The notes under the pieces: generated by a model | Seen by the model: the letters and a program-made list of their open reading frames with translations, nothing else | Told to the model about the DNA's origin: nothing | Databases searched by the model: none | Program-made: the position numbers and the translations under genes | From: an uncultured Spirochaetota bacterium | GTDB taxonomy: Bacteria; Spirochaetota; Spirochaetia; Treponematales; Treponemataceae | Length of the DNA: 63,217 nucleotides | Direction: 5' to 3' | Assembly (NCBI GenBank): GCA_944389415.1 | Contig: CALXMF010000012.1 | Span: 1-63,217, forward strand | Shown here: in pieces, positions 8,523 to 18,726 of the stretch | Position numbering within the stretch: position 1 is the stretch's first letter | Layout: every line of letters begins with the position of its first letter

Positions 8523-9737
8523 GTGCATCGTTTTTTTAAAACAGTATTATGCATAATAGTATGGTGTAGTATATGCTCTTTGCAGATTCCTTTTATATCC
8601 GCATCTGCGTATTTCACTGGCTTCAGCGGAACAGCACTCAGTGTGGGACAAAATTCTAAAGGAAATTTACTAGATGGGTCAGCTGCAACCTATTTTGCTG
8701 GACAAGTAGACTGGACCAACCTTTTTACAATACGAACCGCGCTGACTTTTAAAACAGCGAAAACAAATATTTTAAATACCGATATCTACACAGGTATTTC
8801 CTCATCATTCAGACTGGATGAATTGTCATTCACTGCAAAATTGCATGCAAATGATTTATCCCACTATCTCAGTATATTTCTTGGAGACTTTGAACCACCA
8901 GGATCATCACTGTTTATGCAGCGACAATTTGGAGTTGCACCATTTGAATCTGCACTTCTGAGAACCACCATTACAAATGATAATGGTTCTTTGTATTCAT
9001 TTCCTGGAATGGGTATATCCTATACATTAAAATTTCAGCAGCCTATGGCAGCACGCCTTGCAGTCTATGCAAAACGTTATGAAAACACATTCGATGTCAA
9101 TACAGATTTGCGATATGCAGGCGTCTGGCAGCGTTGGAATATCGATGCGCTTATTGGTATTTCATTTCCTATTGAAAAAATAGACAGCGGCGGCAAAGAA
9201 GTTTTTGTTCTCATCCGTACTGCTGATCTACATGCAGCTGTCAGTATGCTAGTAGGAAATAAATATTCCCATTCCCTGTTTATGCAACTAGGTATAGCTA
9301 AACTTCGCTTTGTACCGACTTATGATGGCGAACCTATTTTTTCTATCGACAATATCAATTTTGTTTTTGAACCACGTTTTACTATCAAAAAAATGCGCAT
9401 TAATGCGACTATATTTAATTTAGATACTGCCGAAACAGAGGAATTGTTTTTTGTTCGTAATCCTCTTGGTATCGCATGTTCGATATACAGCGACCTGATC
9501 AGAGCAGGTACTCTTCCGATAACGGCTGGAGGCCATATCATCTGTACGGCAAAAAACATGCAACTTTCTTCTGTTGCAGATGTTGAATGGCATGATGTAT
9601 GTCTTAATATTACACCATTTATATCACTACCCTTATTTTCAGGAATATTCACCAGCGCAGTAACATTCGATGTACTTCATTTCACAGATTTCACAAAAAC
9701 ATTTGGTATTATGGCAAGCTATAAGGTGAATCTATAA
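8523..9737 (+). CDS. Predicted outer-membrane beta-barrel protein
   Basis: A 404-residue exported protein. From GTG at 8523, with GGAG about eight bases upstream, it opens with a basic tip and a hydrophobic signal core (VHRFFKTVLCIIVWCSI...), then a likely cleavage after SASA. The rest alternates polar and aromatic residues in short amphipathic strands with Gly/Asn turns, and the C-terminus (FGIMASYKVNL) ends in a strand as outer-membrane barrels do. I recognise no named family; a porin or adhesin function is not supported. An ATG at 8472 is in frame but lacks a ribosome site. It is divergent from cheA and convergent with dapL. Confidence 0.65.
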   Translation: MHRFFKTVLCIIVWCSICSLQIPFISASAYFTGFSGTALSVGQNSKGNLLDGSAATYFAGQVDWTNLFTIRTALTFKTAKTNILNTDIYTGISSSFRLDELSFTAKLHANDLSHYLSIFLGDFEPPGSSLFMQRQFGVAPFESALLRTTITNDNGSLYSFPGMGISYTLKFQQPMAARLAVYAKRYENTFDVNTDLRYAGVWQRWNIDALIGISFPIEKIDSGGKEVFVLIRTADLHAAVSMLVGNKYSHSLFMQLGIAKLRFVPTYDGEPIFSIDNINFVFEPRFTIKKMRINATIFNLDTAETEELFFVRNPLGIACSIYSDLIRAGTLPITAGGHIICTAKNMQLSSVADVEWHDVCLNITPFISLPLFSGIFTSAVTFDVLHFTDFTKTFGIMASYKVNL

Positions 9738-9778
9738 TACAGAAAACAGCCAACTCAATGTGCAGACTGTTTTCTGTA
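9738..9778. terminator. 12-bp perfect inverted repeat between convergent genes
   Basis: TACAGAAAACAG (9738-9749) and CTGTTTTCTGTA (9767-9778) form a perfect 12-bp stem around a 17-base loop, between the barrel gene and dapL. There is no long T run after the stem on either strand, so it may be a weak bidirectional terminator. A second palindrome, CTTACGTAAG, follows at 9779-9788. Confidence 0.5.
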
Positions 9779-9800
9779 CTTACGTAAGACACTAACATTC

Positions 9801-11036
9801 TTAGTTTAAACTTAATTTTGCCAACCGTGCACAGGCCTCTTGAACATCCTCATGATGCCCAAACGCACTAAATCGGATATAATTTTCTCCAGCAGGACCA
9901 AATCCCACACCTGGAGTACATACTACATGGCATTCTGTAAGAATTTTGTCAAAAATATCCCAGCTTTTTCTTTCAGGAAACCGTGCCCAAATATAGGGAG
10001 CATTATCTCCGCCATATACTTCAACACCAGTTGCTGAGAAACTGCCAGAAAGCAGCGTGTCTCTGATAAGACGAGCATTTTCAAGGTAATAATCAGTTAA
10101 TTCACGGGTCTCTTTCTGCCCTTCTAAAGAAAGAGATGCAAGGCCTCCTGCCTGAGCAATATTTGATGCACCATTAAAAACAGTATTAATAAGACGTTCC
10201 CAGCTGCGGGATACAGGAGACCCATCTTCATATACTAATTCACGGGGTATCACAGTCCAGCCAAGACGCACCCCTGTAAAACCAATTGGTTTTGAAAATG
10301 AATTAATTTCAATCGCACATTCTCGGGCACCCTCAATTTCAAATATTGAACGAGGTAAATCAGTGTTTCTTATAAAGGCTGAATATGCTGCATCAAAAAT
10401 AATCACTGATTTTTTTACACGAACTGCCTGTACAAGCTTCGTAAGCTGTTCTTTTGTTGCCACAGCGCCAGTTGGATTATTCGGTGAACAGAAATACACC
10501 ACCGAGTTTTCAGGAATACAGGTTAAATCATCAGGGAAAAAGCCATTATTAGCAGTACATGGCATATAAATAATACCATTATATCCAAAACCATTCTCTT
10601 TTGCAGAACCTGCAGCGCCTACCATCACCGAACCGTCGACATATACCGGATATGCTGGATCCTGCACAACGACTGTTACATTGCTACCAAACAACTGTTG
10701 GATACGCCCAACATCACATTTAGCTCCATCAGATATATAAACTTCATCCCAGCTCAGAATATTATTGTAAAGTACTTCTGCTATTTTCTTACGAAGCTCA
10801 GGAAAACCTGCGGAGTCATCTCCGTAACCATTATACCCTTCTTTTGTGCCAAGCGCTGCTGCATAACGTTCCATTGCACCCCATACCTTAGGAGTCAGAG
10901 GTTCTGTAGTATTACCGATACCCAAACTAATAATCTTTGCATCAGGATGCGCAGCAGCAAATAGTTTTCTTCGTTTTGCAATCTCAGGAAACAAATATCC
11001 GGAAGTAAGATTCGCTATATTTTCATTTCGTCTCAT
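9801..11036 (-). CDS. LL-diaminopimelate aminotransferase-like PLP enzyme
   Basis: A 411-residue fold-type I aminotransferase of the DapL group. The family converts tetrahydrodipicolinate plus glutamate to LL-diaminopimelate. The N-terminal substrate loop IISLGIGNTTEPL, the YNGYGDDSAGFPELRKKIA segment, the FCSPNNPTGA motif, the FDAAYSAF Asp/Tyr pair and the PLP lysine in NSFSKPIGFTG are all present. It is the last gene of leuB-ilvD-ilvB-dapL, six bases after ilvB, whose end supplies GAGG. Placement in a branched-chain operon lacking ilvE allows a second role as a branched-chain or broad-specificity aminotransferase; this is inference. Confidence 0.88.
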   Translation of the reverse strand: MRRNENIANLTSGYLFPEIAKRRKLFAAAHPDAKIISLGIGNTTEPLTPKVWGAMERYAAALGTKEGYNGYGDDSAGFPELRKKIAEVLYNNILSWDEVYISDGAKCDVGRIQQLFGSNVTVVVQDPAYPVYVDGSVMVGAAGSAKENGFGYNGIIYMPCTANNGFFPDDLTCIPENSVVYFCSPNNPTGAVATKEQLTKLVQAVRVKKSVIIFDAAYSAFIRNTDLPRSIFEIEGARECAIEINSFSKPIGFTGVRLGWTVIPRELVYEDGSPVSRSWERLINTVFNGASNIAQAGGLASLSLEGQKETRELTDYYLENARLIRDTLLSGSFSATGVEVYGGDNAPYIWARFPERKSWDIFDKILTECHVVCTPGVGFGPAGENYIRFSAFGHHEDVQEACARLAKLSLN

Positions 11037-11042
11037 ATGTTA

Positions 11043-12743
11043 TTAATCCTCAACAGACAGTAAAAGTTCGTCAATTGGCTTGCCAGGTGGAACCATTGGC
11101 AAGACCATTTCATCAATATACATACGGCAATCAAGAACCGCAGGGACTCTACGGGATACTGCGTCGGAAAAGGCCTGTGTAAATTCAGATTCATTACGTA
11201 TACAATACCCCTGAATACCGTATGCCTCTGCAAGTTTCACAAAATCAGGGCCAAAATCAAGTGAGGTTTCAGAATATCTTTTATCATAGAACAGATTCTG
11301 CCATTGTCTCACCATACCCAGGACACCATTATTTACTACAATAATAATAACAGGTATATTATAATGATTTATTGTTGCAAGTTCGTTACAGTTCATGCGG
11401 AACGAGCCATCTCCAGCAATATGCACAACATATCGTTTGGGATATGCAATTTGTGCACCTATTGCTGCACCTGTTCCAAATCCCATTGTTCCAAGACCTC
11501 CCGACGTTAAGAAGGTACGTGGCTTTGAGAATGGATAAAACTGTGCAGCCCACATCTGATGCTGACCAACTTCAGTTGTGATAATAGTATCATCACCGAG
11601 AATGTCATGTATTTTTTCAAAAACAAATTTGGGATGTAAATCTGTTTCCTTCTGATACATAGGCGGTATATGCTGTCTCCATTCAGAAACCTGCTCATTC
11701 CAACCATCTGCATCGCGCATTTCAATCAAAGGCAGCAGTTTTATAAGAATATCTTTTACATTCCCTATAAGAGAACTTGCGGTATGAATATTTTTATTTA
11801 TTTCTGCCGGATCAATATCAATATGAAGAACTCTACTGTTCTGTGCAAATTTGCGAGGATCTGAAATTACTCGATCTGAAAAGCGTGCACCAAGCGCGAT
11901 ATATAAATCACAATTATTAGCTGCCATATTTGCTGCTTTTGTACCATGCATACCAATCATCCCACAACACAATGGATGCAACGCTGGAAACGCTGCCTTA
12001 CCCATAAGGGTAAGCGCAACAGGTATATTCCGTTTTTCCGCAACCGCACGCAATTCTTCACAGGCATCAGCAATAATAACGCCACCACCTACATATAAAA
12101 ATGGACGGCGAGATTGATTAATCAGTTGCGCTGCAACCCGTAAGTCATCATCGGAAGGAGAAACAATCACCGGCATGCGCCGCGAGTCTTTTTCACACGC
12201 TTCAAATGTGGTGATATCTACAGGCTCATAATCAACTACAGCAGCTGTTATATCCTTGGGAATATCAATAAGTACCGGTCCGGGCCGACCGTTCCTCGCA
12301 ATAAAAAACGCCTCCCTAATAGTATCCGCTAATTCTGCCGCATCACGAACAATATAATTATGCTTGGTAATAGGCATGGTAATACCAGTAATATCCACCT
12401 CTTGAAAACTGTCTTTTCCAAGCAGATTACAGGCAACATTGCATGTTATTGCTACTATTGGCACTGAATCCATATATGCGGTCGCAATGCCAGTTACCAA
12501 ATTGGTTGCCCCCGGACCACTTGTTGCCATAACAACACCAACTTTACCAGTCGCCCGCGCATATCCATCTGCGGCATGAGCTGCCCCTTGCTCATGCGCA
12601 GTAAGAATATGGTGTACACGTTCCTTATGCTTATATAATTCATCATAAATATTGAGAATTGCACCACCAGGATACCCGAATACCACGTCCACACCCTGTT
12701 CAGCAAGGCACTCAATTACGACACGCGCACCGGTATATTTCAT
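11043..12743 (-). CDS. Acetolactate synthase large subunit
   Basis: A 566-residue ThDP enzyme condensing pyruvate with pyruvate or 2-oxobutanoate, the first common step to valine/leucine and isoleucine. The N-terminal ThDP-binding region has [16 protein letters not shown] and the activating Glu in [19 protein letters not shown]. The middle FAD region includes LGARFSDRV. The C-terminal ThDP motif is [16 protein letters not shown]. Length is normal. The start ATG overlaps the ilvD stop (ATGA), implying translational coupling. The regulatory small subunit IlvN is not in the window, so it is either encoded elsewhere or the enzyme lacks feedback control. Confidence 0.93.
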   Translation of the reverse strand: MKYTGARVVIECLAEQGVDVVFGYPGGAILNIYDELYKHKERVHHILTAHEQGAAHAADGYARATGKVGVVMATSGPGATNLVTGIATAYMDSVPIVAITCNVACNLLGKDSFQEVDITGITMPITKHNYIVRDAAELADTIREAFFIARNGRPGPVLIDIPKDITAAVVDYEPVDITTFEACEKDSRRMPVIVSPSDDDLRVAAQLINQSRRPFLYVGGGVIIADACEELRAVAEKRNIPVALTLMGKAAFPALHPLCCGMIGMHGTKAANMAANNCDLYIALGARFSDRVISDPRKFAQNSRVLHIDIDPAEINKNIHTASSLIGNVKDILIKLLPLIEMRDADGWNEQVSEWRQHIPPMYQKETDLHPKFVFEKIHDILGDDTIITTEVGQHQMWAAQFYPFSKPRTFLTSGGLGTMGFGTGAAIGAQIAYPKRYVVHIAGDGSFRMNCNELATINHYNIPVIIIVVNNGVLGMVRQWQNLFYDKRYSETSLDFGPDFVKLAEAYGIQGYCIRNESEFTQAFSDAVSRRVPAVLDCRMYIDEMVLPMVPPGKPIDELLLSVED

Positions 12744-14434
12744 TGCAGAATGGCTCCCTTATCGGCTGAAGATACTAATTTGGCATATCGCGCAAGATAC
12801 CCGTCCGTTACTTTCGGCGGCGGACATACCCATGCAGAACGACGCCGGGCAAGTTCTTCGTCCGAAACTTCAAGAGTAATCTTATATGCATTTATATCAA
12901 GTGTAATTTTATCACCCTCCTGCACTAACGCTATAGGACCACCATCAGCTGCTTCAGGAGAACAGTGTCCCAGAGAGGCTCCACGAGTTGCTCCGGAAAA
13001 ACGACCGTCCGTAATCAGAGCAACATCTTTATCAAGTCCACGCCCTGCAAGAGCAGCTGTTACTGCGAGCATTTCTCGCATACCAGGACCACCACGTGGT
13101 CCCTCATAACGAATAACGACAACATCACCTGCATGAATTCCACCACTCTGCACTGCTTCAAAACATGTCTCTTCAGAATCAAAAACTCGTGCCGGTCCTG
13201 TATGTTTCATAAGCTCAGCAGCACACGCAGAACGTTTTACCACAGTGCCATTTGGAGCAAGATTTCCGAATAAAACAGCAATACCACCATTTGGAGAATA
13301 TGGACTATCTATCGGACGGATAATTTCAGGATTGAGATTACGCACATGAGCAATATTTTGCTCAATTGTACAGCCAGTCACCGTTGGCAAATCTGTATGA
13401 ATCAAGTTTTTCTTTGCAAGTTCTGCGAGTACCGCCTGTACCCCGCCAGCAGAATCAAGATCACAAATAAATGTATGACCAGCTGGAGCGAGATGACAAA
13501 GGTTTGGAGTCCGTTCTGAAATAACATTAATCATATGCAAATCGATAGATACACCCGCTTCATGCGCAATCGCTGGCAGATGGAGAATTGTATTTGAACT
13601 ACAACCTAGAGCCATATCTGCAGTTAACGCATTTTCAAAGGCTGCAGCAGTCATGATTTTCCGTGCGGTAATTCCCTGTTCCAGCATTTTCATCACTGCT
13701 ATTCCAGCATGTTTTGCCAGAGCAATACGCTCACCAGAAACAGCAGGAATCGTACCATTTCCTGGCAGTCCAATACCAAGTACCTCGGTAACACAGTTCA
13801 TACTGTTCGCAGTAAACATTCCAGAACAGGAGCCACAACCAGGACATGCAACCCGTTCCAGCTCATCAAGCTGTGATTCAGTAATTTTGCCTGCACCGAG
13901 TGCACCAACAGCTTCAAACATATCGGTAAGACTCAAATTTTTACCACTGTACGGATTTTCGGAATGGTAATTCTCTGCTCCACGCAACCGCCCAGGCATC
14001 ATGGGACCTCCAGAACAGACTACGGTTGGCAGATCTAAGCGGGCTGCTGCCATCAACATGCCAGGCACAATTTTATCACAGTTAGGAATAAGAATCAGTG
14101 CATCAAACTGATGCGCCCTAGTCATACATTCGATAGAATCTGCAATAAGCTCTCGGGTAACAAGAGAATATTTCATTCCCTCATGCCCCATCGCAATACC
14201 ATCACACACCCCTATAGCAGGGAACTCCACTGGCGTTCCACCAGCCATTCGGATACCAGCTTTTACCGCTTCAGCAATTGTATTTAGATGAATGTGCCCG
14301 GGAATAATCTCATTACGCGCACAGCACACTCCAATAAGAGGACGCTCCAGTTCTTCATCTGTATACCCCATTGCACGAAATAACGAACGATGAGGAGCTC
14401 GCGCTATACCTTTTTTAACATTATCGCTTTTCAT
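12740..14434 (-). CDS. Dihydroxy-acid dehydratase
   Basis: A 564-residue Fe-S dehydratase making the 2-oxo acids of valine and isoleucine from dihydroxy acids. Cluster cysteines are visible in [13 protein letters not shown] and [19 protein letters not shown], and the family C-terminal signature [18 protein letters not shown] is present. Length is typical. ATG at 14434 has AAGG upstream. It lies between leuB (26 bases upstream) and ilvB (4-base overlap) in one operon. ilvC, the intervening step between IlvB and IlvD, is absent here. Confidence 0.95.
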   Translation of the reverse strand: MKSDNVKKGIARAPHRSLFRAMGYTDEELERPLIGVCCARNEIIPGHIHLNTIAEAVKAGIRMAGGTPVEFPAIGVCDGIAMGHEGMKYSLVTRELIADSIECMTRAHQFDALILIPNCDKIVPGMLMAAARLDLPTVVCSGGPMMPGRLRGAENYHSENPYSGKNLSLTDMFEAVGALGAGKITESQLDELERVACPGCGSCSGMFTANSMNCVTEVLGIGLPGNGTIPAVSGERIALAKHAGIAVMKMLEQGITARKIMTAAAFENALTADMALGCSSNTILHLPAIAHEAGVSIDLHMINVISERTPNLCHLAPAGHTFICDLDSAGGVQAVLAELAKKNLIHTDLPTVTGCTIEQNIAHVRNLNPEIIRPIDSPYSPNGGIAVLFGNLAPNGTVVKRSACAAELMKHTGPARVFDSEETCFEAVQSGGIHAGDVVVIRYEGPRGGPGMREMLAVTAALAGRGLDKDVALITDGRFSGATRGASLGHCSPEAADGGPIALVQEGDKITLDINAYKITLEVSDEELARRRSAWVCPPPKVTDGYLARYAKLVSSADKGAILQ

Positions 14435-14460
14435 TATATTACCTTTATATATGTGTTATT

Positions 14461-15552
14461 TTATCTGATCGCTGACACAACCAGCTCTCCCATCTTTTTA
14501 GTACCAACTAGTTTTCCGGCTTCTTTTACAACATCAATCCCCGCGCCTGCAATATCATATGTACGCCATCCATCACTAAGGACATTTTCTACAGCCTTTT
14601 CAACAGCGGCAGCTTCCTTGTCCAAATTTAAAGAATAACGCAGCAACATTGCACAAGACAGTATTGTTGCAAGGGGATTCGCCTTATCCTGTCCTGCAAT
14701 ATCAGGTGCAGAACCATGAATTGGCTCATATAAACCAGGTCCATTACCATCTCCAAGAGAGGCAGACGCAAGCATACCGATAGAACCAGTGATTTGACTT
14801 GCCTCATCAGAAAGAATATCACCAAACATATTACTTGTTACTATAACATCAAATTGACCAGGATTACGCACCAACTGCATAGCGGCGTTATCAACATACA
14901 TATATGACAACTCCACATCAAGATAGTCACCTTTTATCCGTTCGGAGACTTCTCTCCACAAGCGGCTTGTCTCCAAAATATTAGCCTTATCCACAACACA
15001 CAACCGCTTATGGCGTCTCTGTGCAGAAGAAAAACCAAGACGAAGGATTCGTTCAATTTCAAGAACAGAATACAATTCCGTATCCCACGCTTCTGTATTT
15101 TCTGCATTCCGCCCGCGCTCACCAAAATAAATTCCTCCGGTAAGCTCCCGAACGATCAAAATATCTATACCGCTTCCAACGATTTCTTTTTTTAATGGAC
15201 AGGCATCAGCAAGCTGTTTGAACATTACCGCAGGACGCAGATTCGCATATACTTTCAAACCTCCACGTAATCCCAGTAACGCCTTTTCCGGACGCAGGTT
15301 ACCAGGTACAGAATCCCATTTCGGTCCGCCGACAGCTCCGAGAAGAACTGCATCACTTTTCTTACATTCTTCCAGTGTTTCTTCTGGAAGCGGCTTGCCG
15401 GTAGCATCTATCGCAGCTCCCCCTGCAAGTAGTGTTTTATAAGTAAATGAATGACCGTACTTTGCAGCGACAGCAGTAAGGATACGAACTCCCTCGTCAA
15501 CAATATCAGGACCAATTCCATCACCAGGAATAAGCGCAATTGTATAATCCAT
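14461..15552 (-). CDS. 3-isopropylmalate dehydrogenase
   Basis: A 363-residue NAD-dependent beta-decarboxylating dehydrogenase. In the citramalate route the same enzyme oxidises 3-methylmalate to 2-oxobutanoate. Visible family motifs are [69 protein letters not shown] and the NAD-loop [21 protein letters not shown] at 15552 has GGAGG seven bases upstream. It heads leuB-ilvD-ilvB-dapL. leuCD are not in the window. An 18-bp palindrome lies about 55 bases upstream and may be its operator. Confidence 0.95.
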   Translation of the reverse strand: MDYTIALIPGDGIGPDIVDEGVRILTAVAAKYGHSFTYKTLLAGGAAIDATGKPLPEETLEECKKSDAVLLGAVGGPKWDSVPGNLRPEKALLGLRGGLKVYANLRPAVMFKQLADACPLKKEIVGSGIDILIVRELTGGIYFGERGRNAENTEAWDTELYSVLEIERILRLGFSSAQRRHKRLCVVDKANILETSRLWREVSERIKGDYLDVELSYMYVDNAAMQLVRNPGQFDVIVTSNMFGDILSDEASQITGSIGMLASASLGDGNGPGLYEPIHGSAPDIAGQDKANPLATILSCAMLLRYSLNLDKEAAAVEKAVENVLSDGWRTYDIAGAGIDVVKEAGKLVGTKKMGELVVSAIR

Positions 15553-15606
15553 TCTATAACCTCCAGAGAATTACAGCAAAATATTTAAGTATTAGTAAAT
15601 ATATAA

Positions 15607-15624
15607 TAGTATTATTTAATACTA
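15607..15624. promoter_or_regulatory. Palindromic candidate operator before leuB
   Basis: TAGTATTA (15607-15614) and TAATACTA (15617-15624) form a perfect inverted repeat with a two-base centre in an A+T-rich leader between the cimA terminator and leuB. Its position suits an operator for the leuB-ilvD-ilvB-dapL unit. No clear -35 box was found, and the cognate regulator is unknown. Confidence 0.4.
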
Positions 15625-15657
15625 CTCATTTACCTTGTTTTTGTCTATACGCAGACA

Positions 15658-15682
15658 TAAAAATGGCAGCCATATGGCTGCC
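15658..15682 (-). terminator. Terminator of cimA
   Basis: GGCAGCC-ATAT-GGCTGCC (15665-15682) is a perfect hairpin that on the minus strand is followed by ATTTTTAT. It starts six bases after the cimA stop, so cimA and leuB belong to separate or attenuated transcription units. Confidence 0.8.
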
Positions 15683-15687
15683 TCCTT

Positions 15688-17289
15688 CTACATAAAACTC
15701 CGATATCGGCGTTCAAGATCTTTAATTAGCTTATATTCAAATGAATCAACGAGCGCAAGCCATGACGCTTCCATAATATCAGTCGAAACACCTACAGTAG
15801 TCCATGAATCAGTTCCATCTGTACTTTCAATAAGAACACGCACCTTCGATGCGGTCGCAGAAGAAGAACCAAGCACACGAACTTTATAATCTGTCAGTCT
15901 TATCTGAGAAACCGCAGGATAAAAACGTTCCAGTGCTTTGCGCAGCGCCACATCAAGCGCATGAACAGGACCGTCTCCTTCGCCAGCAGTAACTTCAAGT
16001 TGACCATCAACTTCTATCTTAAGCTGTGCAAATGAACAGAGATTGTTATCTAAAGAAGGTTTTTCTCCAATCGTTTTGTAATAATGCAACTTAAAAAATG
16101 GCTGATATTTACCCATACTTTTGCGTACAAGCAGTTCAAAACTCCCTTCAGCACCTTCAAACTGATATCCATCATGCTCAAGTTCTTTCATGCGATTTAC
16201 AATATCACCAACAATCTGACTGCTTTTTGTTACAGACGGATCAAAACGGTGTATTTTTTCAAGAATTGTAGAACGACCAGCAACCTCACTCATCAAAAAT
16301 ACACGGTCATTGCCTACTGTTCCGGGGTCCACATGTTCATAGGCAGCCGGATTTTTTGTTACCGCATCAATATGCATACCTGCCTTATGAGCAAACGCAC
16401 TGGTTCCCACATATGGCATTCCTGTATCCATCGTAATGTTAGATATTTCCGCAATCCGACGACAGACAGAAGTCAGATCACATAATTTACCTTCTGGCAG
16501 ACAGCGACACTTCATTTTAAGTTCAAGGTCAGGTATAATAGAAGACAAATTAGCATTTCCAGTCCGCTCACCAAACCCCAAAATAGTACCTTGAACATGC
16601 AGCGCACCACCTTCAACAGCAAGCAGAGAATTAGCCACAGCAAGTCCGCAGTCATTATGTGTATGAATACCAACCTGCACGCTTCCACCAAAACGGCGCA
16701 CCACCGCTTCTGTCATATTCCGTACATCAAGCGGCAACATGCCACCTTTTGTCTCACACAAACACAGCACTTCTGCACCACCTTCCGCAGCAGCTTCCAA
16801 TGTCCGCATCGCATACTCTGCATTTCCTATATACGCATCAAAGAAATGTTCCGCATCATATATAACTTTTCGTCCCTCCTCTCGAAGAAAACGTACCGTA
16901 TCAAAAATCATGGCGAGGTTTTCCTCAAGAGAAGCATGCAGTATCTCTGTCACCTGAAAGTCCCATGTTTTACCAAAAATAACAACCGTTTCAGTGCCAG
17001 CAACAAGCAAACTCTGTAAATTTGCATCCTCAGCACAACTGATATCCTTGCGCCTAGTGGAACCGAACGCCGCAATTCTCGCATTTTGCAGTGGAATCTT
17101 CTTTACTTCCTCAAAAAACTCAAGGTCTTTTGGATTAGAACCGGGATTACCAGCCTCTATATAAGAAACTCCAAGCCCATCAAGCGCCTGCACAATATAT
17201 AATTTATCCTGAACAGAAAAACTAATGCCGCCGCCCTGCGCGCCGTCACGAAGCGTCGAATCTAATATCGTTATTTGTTTGTATGCCAT
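15688..17289 (-). CDS. Citramalate synthase CimA
   Basis: A 533-residue LeuA-like enzyme condensing pyruvate with acetyl-CoA to (R)-citramalate, the threonine-independent route to 2-oxobutanoate and isoleucine. The N-terminal HMGL-like barrel shows ITILDSTLRDGAQGGGISF, YIEAGNPGSNPKD, VGIHTHNDCGLAVANS and FGERTGNANLSSIIPDL. A linker and a C-terminal LeuA-type regulatory/dimer domain (about 395-530) follow. The long N-terminus and G-N-P-G-S-N-P-K-D segment fit CimA rather than isopropylmalate synthase. I start at ATG 17289 because AGGAG lies ten bases upstream; an earlier in-frame start at 17355 falls in the promoter. Confidence 0.92.
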   Translation of the reverse strand: MAYKQITILDSTLRDGAQGGGISFSVQDKLYIVQALDGLGVSYIEAGNPGSNPKDLEFFEEVKKIPLQNARIAAFGSTRRKDISCAEDANLQSLLVAGTETVVIFGKTWDFQVTEILHASLEENLAMIFDTVRFLREEGRKVIYDAEHFFDAYIGNAEYAMRTLEAAAEGGAEVLCLCETKGGMLPLDVRNMTEAVVRRFGGSVQVGIHTHNDCGLAVANSLLAVEGGALHVQGTILGFGERTGNANLSSIIPDLELKMKCRCLPEGKLCDLTSVCRRIAEISNITMDTGMPYVGTSAFAHKAGMHIDAVTKNPAAYEHVDPGTVGNDRVFLMSEVAGRSTILEKIHRFDPSVTKSSQIVGDIVNRMKELEHDGYQFEGAEGSFELLVRKSMGKYQPFFKLHYYKTIGEKPSLDNNLCSFAQLKIEVDGQLEVTAGEGDGPVHALDVALRKALERFYPAVSQIRLTDYKVRVLGSSSATASKVRVLIESTDGTDSWTTVGVSTDIMEASWLALVDSFEYKLIKDLERRYRSFM

Positions 17290-17327
17290 ATGCTGCGGCT
17301 CCTTATGCAATAATATGCAACCATAAT

Positions 17328-17355
17328 AGTATAAAAATACAAATCGATTTGTCAA
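17328..17355 (-). promoter_or_regulatory. cimA promoter with a direct repeat in the leader
   Basis: On the minus strand TTGACA (17355-17350), 16 bases, then TATACT (17333-17328). The leader is about 30 bases and contains two TTGCAT-type half sites (TTGCATATTATTGCAT), a possible operator. No T-box or riboswitch fits in so short a leader. Confidence 0.75.
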
Positions 17356-17528
17356 TCATTTGATCTTTTACACTCCTCAACTTATCAGTTAAAAAAATAT
17401 ATAACTTATGTATTATATATTTAAAACTTTTTGCCAATAATACTGTAAATCCCCAACAGTATAGACTAATCCTTTTAAGCCTATTTTACCACTTGTGTAT
17501 TTATATTTTTTTGGGTAGGCTAAGAGAG

Positions 17529-18566
17529 ATGCAGAAATTTTCATGGAAACGTATTTATAAAAGTATTTTAAACTTTTTCTCATCACCAGTTATCTTGTAT
17601 ATACTGACGCTCACAGTTGTTATGTTTGCGTTAATGTACATTATTTATTATTTTGAGCTTGAGACAGATTCGGGGATCAATAATTTTTTTGATGCCTTCT
17701 GGTATACGCTTGTCACTATCACGACAGTTGGATACGGAGATATCGCGCCGAGTTCTCTTATAGGCAGACTCGCCGGTATTGTCCTGCTCATCTTCGGTGT
17801 CATTGCGTTCGCCGCTCTCAGCGGGAAAGTCACTTCTATATTATTTGATAAACAATTAAAGAAAGAACGAGGATTAATTAATTTGAAAAAAACAAGTGGA
17901 CATTTTTTAATCTGTGGCTGGAAACCTGATTTCGACCGCATTCTCAGTGGTATTTTGATTACAAATCCAGATATACCACTTGATATGATTGTCCTTATAA
18001 ACACAGCACCCGCAGAACAAATGGATAAAATAAAAACAGATGGCCGGTTCCGGGGCATCAAATATCTATTTGGAGATTATACTGATGAAGCCACATTACT
18101 TCGTGCAAATGTAAAGTCTGCTGAGCGAGTATTAGTCCTCGCCGATTATTCACAGCAATATTCTCCACTCGAAATTGATTCGCGAACAGTTTTAGCTGTA
18201 CTAACTATTAGCAATTTGAATCCTAAAATATATTCAGCAGCAGAAATCCTCGATTCAAAGTTTGAGAAACATCTGGCTGTTGCTAAATGTGACGAAATTA
18301 TTCAAAGTCGCGATTATGAACGCAGTCTACTTGTATCTGCATCAAGCGGACAGGGACTTAGCCATGTCCTAAGAGATCTCATTACAGAAGTCCCTGGAGA
18401 AGGATTAGTGATAGATGATATACCTTCTTCATTTATCGGCAAAACATATTGTGATTTTCGCCATTCTCTTACTGGTACTCGTGTTCTCATCGGCATTCTG
18501 GAAAATACAGGTAATTTTTACAGCCGTCGGCGTGAGGCACTTGCTGAAGCCCAAAAAAAATCCTAA
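17529..18566 (+). CDS. Two-TM potassium channel with RCK domain, C-terminus cut by a frameshift
   Basis: This 345-residue product is a potassium channel subunit. TM1 lies at about residues 20-42, followed by the pore helix, the selectivity filter TVGYGD (residues 66-71), TM2 (about 81-105) and a cytoplasmic RCK/TrkA-N-like domain starting at GHFLICGWKPD (about 124). ATG at 17529 has AAGAGAG immediately upstream. The frame stops at 18566 straight after eight consecutive A residues (18553-18560). Removing one A would join it to an in-frame tail ending at 18726, giving about 398 residues and completing an RCK-C-like end. A cyclic-nucleotide-binding protein follows, perhaps a regulatory partner (inference). 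Confidence 0.88.
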   Translation: MQKFSWKRIYKSILNFFSSPVILYILTLTVVMFALMYIIYYFELETDSGINNFFDAFWYTLVTITTVGYGDIAPSSLIGRLAGIVLLIFGVIAFAALSGKVTSILFDKQLKKERGLINLKKTSGHFLICGWKPDFDRILSGILITNPDIPLDMIVLINTAPAEQMDKIKTDGRFRGIKYLFGDYTDEATLLRANVKSAERVLVLADYSQQYSPLEIDSRTVLAVLTISNLNPKIYSAAEILDSKFEKHLAVAKCDEIIQSRDYERSLLVSASSGQGLSHVLRDLITEVPGEGLVIDDIPSSFIGKTYCDFRHSLTGTRVLIGILENTGNFYSRRREALAEAQKKS

Positions 18567-18726
18567 TATGCAGGAAATCGTTGCAAATCTAAAAAAGGTT
18601 ACTCAGCTAAAAAGTAATGAACCTGTATTAACTCCACCGGATACCTATATTATTCCTGCAAACGCAAAAGCAATTTTTGTATGCGCACATATTTCCAAGG
18701 AGGCGACAAATGCAAAGTTCACCTGA
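18554..18726 (+). other. Displaced C-terminal coding segment of the K+ channel (+1 frame)
   Basis: In the frame one base ahead, the sequence encodes NPNMQEIVANLKKVTQLK and then PPDTYIIPANAKAIFVCAH. This reads as the natural continuation of the channel (EALAEAQK then NPNMQE). It has no convincing ribosome site of its own at the ATG at 18568. It is best explained as the channel's C-terminus separated by an A8 tract. It overlaps the next gene's start by 17 bases. Confidence 0.7.

Noticed and set aside
17290-17355. Longer cimA start, or a T-box/riboswitch leader
   Set aside because: The predicted leader is only about 30 bases and the extra codons fall inside the promoter; AGGAG is correctly placed for the ATG at 17289.
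18415-18567. Independent small gene in the second frame before the K+ channel end
   Set aside because: This part overlaps the conserved RCK-coding frame; only the portion after the A-tract looks like real protein, as the channel's tail.
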